A stretch of 64,000 nucleotides of DNA from Hyphodiscus hymeniophilus (lineage: Eukaryota > Ascomycota > Leotiomycetes > Helotiales > Hyphodiscaceae): NCBI GenBank assembly GCA_016508695.1, contig VNKQ01000003.1, positions 558,001 to 622,000 on the forward strand. The letters run 5' to 3'. The notes beneath the pieces are model-generated. The model was given only the letters and a program-made list of their open reading frames with translations. It had not been told where the DNA came from and ran no database searches. Made by a program: the position numbers and the translations under genes. This document shows positions 57,371 through 64,000 of this stretch, in pieces (the first letter of the stretch is position 1; each line of letters begins with the position of its first letter).

Positions 57371-57863
57371 TTATGCATCCTCAACAACCACCGAGACGAG
57401 ACCTTTAGGGTTCTTGACATTGACCGCCTGAACGTAGGAATAGAGACGATTTTTGGCTCCTTCCTCGTCATTTCGCTTTCTCGAGATTCGGACTCGGAGT
57501 CTGAACGGACATCCCTTAATACCAGCCTCCCAGACCTTCTTGTTTAATTGCGGATCGAGACGAACATCAGTTGTGCCCTATATCGTAGTTCCAAGTCAGT
57601 CGTTTTCCCTCGACACCTCTCGTTTTTGATGGTTGCGTACCATTGACAGGGTTGCGAATTTCTTGATCTCCTTGATCGCTCGGGGTGCTCGCTTTTTGAA
57701 TGTAACGCCATGGAGCTGGATTCTAATCAGCCTTTCTCTCCCAACATCGATACCGTGCGATTCAACGTACTCTCTTGTGGAGATGGATGGTGTATTCGCG
57801 TGCAACTACGTCTTGCAATGCTCCTCGGCCTCCCTTCGCGGGTTTCTGAGTCTTCGTCGACAT
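57371..57863 (-). CDS. rpl31: 60S ribosomal protein eL31
   Basis: Exons, in coding order, are 57863-57771, 57715-57641 and 57577-57371; they give 124 residues. The sequence matches eL31 throughout: the N-terminal QKPAKGGRGALQDVVAREYT, then HGVTFKKRAPRAIKEIKKFA, TDVRLDPQLNKKVWEAGIKG and RLRVRISRKRNDEEG, ending VKNPKGLVSVVVEDA. It sits near the peptide exit tunnel of the large subunit. The introns are phase 0, 55 nt (GTACGT/TCCAG) and 63 nt (GTACGC/TATAG). Fungal eL31 is 113-125 residues, so this length is normal. Confidence 0.97.
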
Positions 57864-59694
57864 GTTCTGCGAATAGGTGAGAATTGAGCTTTAAATGACC
57901 TAGACTCTGCGGAGACGGTTCTCAGGAGCTGCTGGTAACTAATATTTCTGGGTAGGCTGCAGGACCTACTAAGATATACGTACTGGATATATGTCGTCGA
58001 TCGTCGATGTGAGGTAGAGTCGAAATTGTTGCAATTATTCGTGATTTCGATTTGCTTCTATTTTCGCAGTGTGAATTCGCTTAGCCTGCCACCTATGGAC
58101 TAGCGGCGATGGCTAGATGGGGGCGAACGCGGCCTAGCGCGGCTCCCGGAGGTCTTAAAGACCACTCTCATCCATCATTTTCTTCGCCATGTTACTACCA
58201 TATCAGTCGTAGCAAGTTTGGAAATACGCATCTTCTACAATTTTGTAAAAGCATCAATATTTTTGCCCTGCTCAGCAGAACAAGTGCGGTAACTCAATTT
58301 CATTCCGCTCCAGAGTTTCACGTAAATTTGATTTCAATCGATTTTCCTGTCCGTCGAAGGTCAAACTTAGGGGGACTTTGAGTTCTTCAAGGTCTGCAGG
58401 AGTCTACTTAATTTGAAGAAAATTTATATTGCTAAAGTTCGGAGAGGACGTGAAAAGTTGTGTCCGGGATAAGCAAGCTTTGCAAGGCATTTAAGACCCT
58501 TGAATATCGGCGCCACGACTACGATTACTGTGAAATCAATTTTCAATTCCAGCATCAAGTCCCGGTGGAAACTCCCATCACAAGTTAAAACGAAGATGAA
58601 GATGATTCAGGTCCATAAGGTACCTATCCTACAGAACTCGGTGGGCTAATGGAAGAGCATATGCCACGCGGGCATGCGCTTCGTTGTTTGTTGCGTACAG
58701 AATGCTTGACTTTAGTAAAAGTATATTGCTGGTCAAAACGAGTATTGGGTGGCTCTCTGGTACACCACCTCGGACATATATCTGCATTGTATCCGATGAG
58801 CATACTATATTCGATGATAGGTGGAGAACACAGCTGAGGAATTTCTAGGCTACAGAAATGAAAGCAAGGAGTTTCCGAGTCTTGCGTCCGCCTTTCCTCT
58901 TCTAAATTTACAAAATGATATTGCTACGCTTTTTATTGTGCAAGATTATGATCTCTTCTGAGAGGATGCAACAGGTTCAGACCTTGAGCAGTGCAAATGT
59001 GATTATGATCGCGCTAAAGATTTGACGACCTGAGAACGAGATTCCAAGTAGAATAGAGTCGGTATCTGAAGTACTAAAATCAGAAGGTCATGTTCAAGAA
59101 CCTAAAGACTTTTTACATTTCCCCGATTATGTTTCCCAGTGTACCTTACATTGCAACTATTTTGAAAATTATAGAATAACGTATGCACAGAGTACTCCTT
59201 TCATACCTTAGCAAACTCCCTCTCACTAAGGGATCGTGGGTTCGATTATAGACTATAAAACACAAAGCATTATAGATAACTATTGCCTTATAAGTCGCAA
59301 GTATCCTGACATATTGACTAATTCCGCAGTAAGCAGGTATGTCTAGGTTATGAGGGTATTTATTCATATTTAACAGCAATATCCAAGAGATGTAACACGT
59401 GACTTGCAGCAAATCAGGTACTCGTACCGTCGAGCTAGTCCAAATTAGATTTTGTATGAATGCCAACTTCAACATTTGAACGACATCATATGTCACCACG
59501 ACATCACTCTTCTTAACCATTTAGGCTCCGCCTCGTGTGCTCTCCTGGTATCCCTCGGTTAAGAAATTCATAGTTGACAAACCCGTGTTCGATTCTACCT
59601 CGTCGACATTCGCTCGTCCCATTGAGTTAGGAAACACATTAGTCGTCTCCGATCTCCTCACTTCAATCAACTTACCGACATTAAGAAACTCAAA
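57864..59694. other. Gene-free interval between rpl31 and rax1
   Basis: About 1.8 kb, AT-richer than its neighbours, holding two divergent promoters. It has a tRNA-like half at about 59217-59250 and no other feature. Frames at 58109-58381 and 59146-59520 lack motifs. Confidence 0.45.
59217..59250 (+). other. tRNA-like 3' half, degenerate
   Basis: A perfect 5-bp stem TCCCT/AGGGA encloses the 7-base loop CTCACTA, which fits an anticodon arm (anticodon would be CAC). GGTTCGATTA follows, resembling a B box/T loop. The T stem does not pair, the variable loop is too short and no matching D arm or acceptor stem is seen. It is therefore not called as a tRNA; it may be a relic or chance. Confidence 0.2.
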
Positions 59695-60993
59695 ATGGCG
59701 CAACATGGATCCTCATCTCCTCAGCTGGATCTGAACCGCAACCGACTCCCTACTCTGTTCGAAGTTCTGAGCAGAAGGACCCGTCCACCGGTCGATCTAT
59801 TCTCCTTCTACATCTACATGCGCGATCAACAACGATCAGTAAGTATAATCACCTATCGGACTTCCAGTCGGGCACTTTTTCTGCTCTTGATACTCCTTTA
59901 AACCTGAATCTACTCCCACGCCTCCATGGTCTGCGAAGTAGCTACTAACTGATTGTTTTCCAGGTTGACTACCTCGACTTCTGGCTGGACGTCGCTCAAC
60001 ACATGTCACTTTGCCGCCATTACGTTCGCGAACTTCGACGATCGGTCATGGTTGGAACTCCTGATGGTGACAAGTCTAAGCGTTCATCTGCATTGCTAGA
60101 GGGATTGGGCGAAATGAATCATCCTGCCGCGGGTCCATCCATGTTCAATACCGAGAAGGAGAAGAACCAAGATGCGCAAATGTCTGCCTTCCTACGGGAA
60201 GACTCGACAAATGGTGGAAATGTCGGACACTCTCCTTCTGGTAGTGTTGGTTCAAACATTCGTCAAACACAATCCAACGAACGCCAACCACGCCCAAGCT
60301 TCATGAGCAGCCCTCTTGAATTGACCTCTGACTCGAACTCTCCAGCACACACTGTTGCACGAGCCGACATCAGAGCTTCAGCCGAGAAGATCCTCTATAC
60401 CTTCCTCCTTCCTGGTGCTGAGCGTGAAATCATCCTTCCTCACACCATCACACAAGAGATCACTCTCGCTATCGAAGAGCAAGGTAGAGATGACCCTGAG
60501 GTCTTCGATGCTGCAAAGGACTATGTCTTTCAAGCCATGGAGCGTGATGCTTTCCCTGGTTTCCTACGAATGAAGGCTCTCGGCAATCTCGTCCCACCAT
60601 CCATCATTTTGAGAGCTATTGTTGGCTTGCTCGGTGTCTTTGCAGGGTTCTGGGCCTCGTTCGTTTTCATCTTTCTTGACGAACCACGTTCCACTCGAGC
60701 CTGGGTAAGTCCTGCCAATAAGATTCTGCTTAGAAATACCTAACTTTTATTTGCAGATTGTCCTTCCATTTACAATTGGTGTATACGCCTGCCTTTCCTA
60801 TCAATACGCTCTCGATCCCATCCTCGCCCTTGCTGGCTTCAGTGAATACACTTTCATGAGCTTCTCACGCATCCAAGAAGCGTACATCCGCAAATTGCTC
60901 AACAAGCGTGCTATGATGGTACTATGTCTTACAGTCCTGGTTGATGCAGCACTCTGTGTTCTGTTCATCTTCGTTCCGGGCAAGCGACTGTAA
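59695..60993 (+). CDS. rax1: RGS-domain membrane protein, Rax1 type
   Basis: Exons 59695-59838, 59964-60704 and 60757-60993 give 373 residues. An RGS-like domain occupies the N-terminal two-thirds: LPTLFEVLSRRTRPPVDLFS, YLDFWLDVAQHMSLCRHYVR, then ASAEKILYTFLLPGAEREII and VFDAAKDYVFQAMERDAFPG after a Ser-rich insert. Membrane helices follow (IVGLLGVFAGFWASFVFIFL, LPFTIGVYACLSYQYAL and MVLCLTVLVDAALCVLFIFV). An RGS domain joined to C-terminal membrane helices is the Rax1 plan; in yeast Rax1 marks bud sites with Rax2, and filamentous homologues affect growth polarity. Both introns are phase 0 with GTAAGT donors. RGS activity on a G protein is not established for this class. Confidence 0.9.
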
Positions 60994-61767
60994 TTCTGAG
61001 ACCAGAAGGCTTAGCTAGGGACCAGGAAGTGATTTGATCGCAAGATCCATGGTTCGCTTCGAGGATTCCCACCTGCTTTGCCGTTGTTACAAAGTATATG
61101 GGCAGGGTTAGGGCTGGCGCTGGTTTTTAAAGCATTCTCGCAGACTTTGTATGTGTATTCTGGGCCTCAGGGCGGTCGATGTCACGATGGCGTTTTACAT
61201 GGAACGAATGGGTCCGATTTGGGGCAATGATGATTTACGATCTTTTTCTGCAGCAGGCAATGCTACTTCTCGAGATGTCCACTCCTCTGGGGGTGATCAT
61301 TCTCGGTATTTCCATCTCCGCGTGGAGCTTATGAGCTTGCATGCTTCTCATAAGTCCTTCCTTTATGGAGCATGATGTTTCATAAGGCTTTCGTTCTGAG
61401 GAAGGAACAAATCGCGTCTAATGTGTAGTTGAGCTTTTACAATGGGAAAGTAAGACCTTTGCTTTCGCTCTACTTGGCTCGTAATATATCTTGTGTGACA
61501 ATAGTTCAGAAGCAGTGCTTGAACCCGAGTTTCTCGAAATGACGAAAGACGATGTAAAGTTCCCAGACTATGAAGGTGTCGTGCATGTGGGAGAGGACAA
61601 CATGAAGAGAATCTTCATGTTTCATATGGAGCTATATCATAATCGCTAAGTCTTCCTGGAAGCTTACCCGATAGGATGCTGCATCTACTACATGCAATCT
61701 TGCTACGCATAACTCTCAGCGAATGCACCCACGACCCTCTATCCGTGCGTACGCATCCCGCGAAGAC
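60994..61767. other. Convergent interval between rax1 and csn7
   Basis: 3' untranslated regions of convergent genes. A short frame at 61151-61375 has no features. Confidence 0.45.
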
Positions 61768-62674
61768 TCACTTGCCAAAACTCAATGCCCCAAAACCTCT
61801 CTTCTTACCCCTCTTCTCATCCTCCACATCATCATCGTCAACATCCATATCGTCATCTTCCCAACCATCACCGCCTATCGTGACTCCCCCACCATTCGCC
61901 TTCTTCCCACCCCGCTTACCCAGTCCCCATCTTCCCTCTCCATCCCCAGGGGGTTTTTCGCCTTTACCCTCCATCAGCTTCTCCACGTGCGCATTCCATT
62001 CTGCCTCCTCTCGGTGCCTCTTCGTCGCCTCAGCTTTGATACTCGCGATCTGTCGTTCAAGATTGGACAGCGTGGATGTGCAGCGTGAGGACCAGGCGGA
62101 GAGTGTAGAGAGCATAGAGGGGATGCTGTTTGGCGGTAGATCGCGCAGGGGTGAGACGGATGATATGAGCACGGTTTTGTTGTGTGGGTCTAGCATTCCT
62201 TGCACCAAGCCGGCGTAGATCGCTGAAATTACCAGGTCTTCCAGTTCTCTCTCTGTCTGCAAGCCCAGCGCTGAAAGCAGGTTTGCATAATTGAGATCCG
62301 CGGGGTTCTTGGCGAGGGTCAGGAAGGAAAGCTGGCGGAGCTTGAGCGTTTGTGCTTCGTTCAGGACTGGGAGATCAGGAGTTGATGTGTAGGTCGCGTA
62401 GGTGCCGTAGCTGAAAATCTTGAGGAGGGTGAGAGATGAGGAGTAGTCGGGGGATGTGGTGAGGGATTGGATTTGCGGTGCGGTGAGCAGTTCGGCGAAA
62501 ATGAATGTATTTGGGGCGGTCGTTGCGCGGGCGATTAGATCGGCAGCGGCCCGTGGGGACGAGGCAGATTTGGTGAGTGCAAGGAAGGGCTGGAGATGTA
62601 TGTCAGTAGGAGATTGGGAGCTCTAGAGAATGGCGAGTTACCTCCAATGCGTTCAGCGATTTGGTTTGCTCCAT
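61768..62674 (-). CDS. csn7: COP9 signalosome subunit 7
   Basis: Exons, in coding order, are 62674-62642 and 62589-61768; they give 284 residues. The spliced N-terminus reads MEQTKSLNALE then PFLALTKSASSPRAAADLIA. The PCI domain covers roughly residues 40-190: LLTAPQIQSLTTS, TLKLRQLSFLTLAK, LNYANLLSALG, then RELEDLVISAIYAGLVQGML, typical of the CSN7/eIF3-type winged helix. A coiled coil with a Gly/Asp-rich tail (DDDMDVDDDDVEDE) follows. The signalosome removes Nedd8 from cullins; in Aspergillus CSN mutants disturb development and secondary metabolism. The first intron has GTAACT/CTCCAG ends. The acidic tail is variable in this family. Confidence 0.92.
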
Positions 62675-64000
62675 TTCGAGTGTAGTTAGGAGTATGTGGA
62701 GTTGGGTGGGTATTGGGTAGGTAACTACCTACCTTAGGTACGACGGAGCCTCAGAGACAAGGCTGGCGAAGGTCGTAAGGGAAGTGGTGGGGACGAAAAG
62801 CAGGAGTCAGGTGATTGGATACCTAAGGTGGCAGGGGCACGAAGAGTTTCAGTCAGCCCAGCAGCAGCCCGAAGCCTCCTACGCAGACCTTTTTCACTTC
62901 GGTCTATCTGTCAAGCCTGTCCCTGGAAATCTTTGCTGAGTCCGGGTTAAGGCCGCAGCAAGGCTTAAGCAACGCCTTGTCTCAGGATAATAACCCTTTA
63001 CACTCGTACGGCTTGCGTTCATTCCACAGCCTCGTCATGCCTGCACGGCCCGCAAGCTTTGGCCTGTTTTGCTATGTCCCGCTCAGATCTCACCGGTGCA
63101 AAGAGCTCATCTTATTCGCCTTGCGTTCCCTGTCAGTTTGCCTCTCTACCGGTGAATATTAGTCCCAGGACAATATAGGGCTTTATCCTGCGAGATCACG
63201 GCACATATCACTACTACCTGGTCACGGGAGATGCTCGAGGTGAGTATTTTAGCTATTCGGCTATTATAATGCTTACGTATCGTATGGTAAGATTCATCGT
63301 AGAGGTCAGGATGTATTATTGCCTCAGACGTACTTCGTAAGTCTTTGTATCTTGCTTGATGGGATACCGATATTAAAAGTAAGATTAAAGATTGACGCTG
63401 GGTTGCCGCTCCTCCAAATCAGTTCGATGGTCCTCTCACTGATCATCTCCCAACAATCATTCATGACATGGAGAGACTTCTTAACATTACAGTAGAAGTG
63501 CGAGGGTGCCTAACTCCACCGTTCGTAGCACTTTCCCAGGGAAATAGAGACCGGCAGTCCGGCCAGTGCGCCAGTATTTGAATCACCCATATGTTCTTTC
63601 GGCTTTGAGTTATTGGCCAAAAACCCAAAGCGCTGCAAGCCTGCAACATGCCTTCCGCGAGCTGAAACCCCGGCTTAGGCCCCGGTATGCTTATGAGCAC
63701 TATCGAATCAAAAGACCCAGACTGCTGGAATTGATCAGATTGGTCAATTCACACCTTATTTCGAACATGTAAGGAGGTGTAACGGTGTGGGACAGCACTG
63801 CAGCAGGGTGCACGCGATGTGCTTCTCATCGGCTTAACTTTGAGAGAGCACAGGTGTGGTGATACTGACATTGCACGGGGGATAGAGTCTGGCATTCTGC
63901 GCCCGTATTGAAATACCTGATATCAAGAGCATTTCAGGCTGTATCCTCTCCTCGACTCGATCGAGTTGTTCATCGAGTGTCTGGCGAGTAACGACCTCGT
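62675..64000. other. Gene-free right edge
   Basis: About 1.3 kb without a supported gene. It starts with the csn7 promoter, which carries an ACCTACCTTAGGTAC motif at about 62726. Frames at 63461-63700 (-) and 63566-63772 (+) lack motifs. Confidence 0.4.

Overview
The window is nuclear DNA of a filamentous ascomycete (Pezizomycotina). The evidence is many short introns (about 45-130 nt, GT...CTAAC/CTGAC...AG), genes on both strands without operons, and fungal markers: NoxA-type NADPH oxidase, an AbaA-type TEA/ATTS regulator, Mrd1, Rax1, Chk1 and a COP9 signalosome subunit. The class is not certain; no rRNA, intact tRNA, CRISPR array or intact transposon was seen. Exon structures were rebuilt by hand from splice signals and reading-frame closure. 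Every multi-exon model below sums to a multiple of three, except the genes called broken.

Layout. 1-8.9 kb: NoxA (+), a decayed DUF4267-like gene (-), mitochondrial ribosomal protein mS38/Cox24 (+), a SprT-like metalloprotease-fold protein (-) and a doubtful small ORF (-). 8.9-16.4 kb: four minus-strand genes, namely an F-box/beta-propeller protein, an MFS drug transporter, Mcr1 cytochrome b5 reductase and a DUF2237 protein. 16.4-20.8 kb: gene-poor, with simple repeats. 20.8-28.2 kb: ELL-type elongation factor (+), a six-exon dynein light chain LC8 (-) and the rRNA-processing protein Mrd1 (+). 28.9-36 kb: AbaA (+), a CinA-domain protein (-) and an unknown 411-aa protein (+). 36.6-43.8 kb: a zinc-ribbon protein (+), coding debris (-), a secreted Cys-rich protein with C-terminal repeats (-), a broken aminoglycoside-phosphotransferase-like kinase gene (+) and a small CxxC/Lys-rich protein (+). 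44.3-52 kb: a DUF155 (RMD1/RMD8) membrane protein (-) and a 1142-aa Ser-rich protein with two C-terminal membrane segments (+). 53-64 kb: Chk1 (-) and UBE2C/Ubc11 (+) head to head, ribosomal protein eL31 (-), Rax1 (+), CSN7 (-), then about 1.3 kb without a recognised gene.

Most of the window is conserved housekeeping and regulatory genes: cell-cycle checkpoint and cyclin destruction, ribosome biogenesis, transcription elongation, mitochondrial redox and translation, and development. The accessory stretch at about 37-43 kb stands apart, with a lineage-specific secreted protein, coding fragments and a kinase gene broken by a stop and a frameshift. No clearly new multi-gene system was found. The observations most worth checking are the secreted repeat protein, the broken kinase, the GC-AG intron in LC8, the DUF4267 relic and the shared Chk1/UBE2C promoter.
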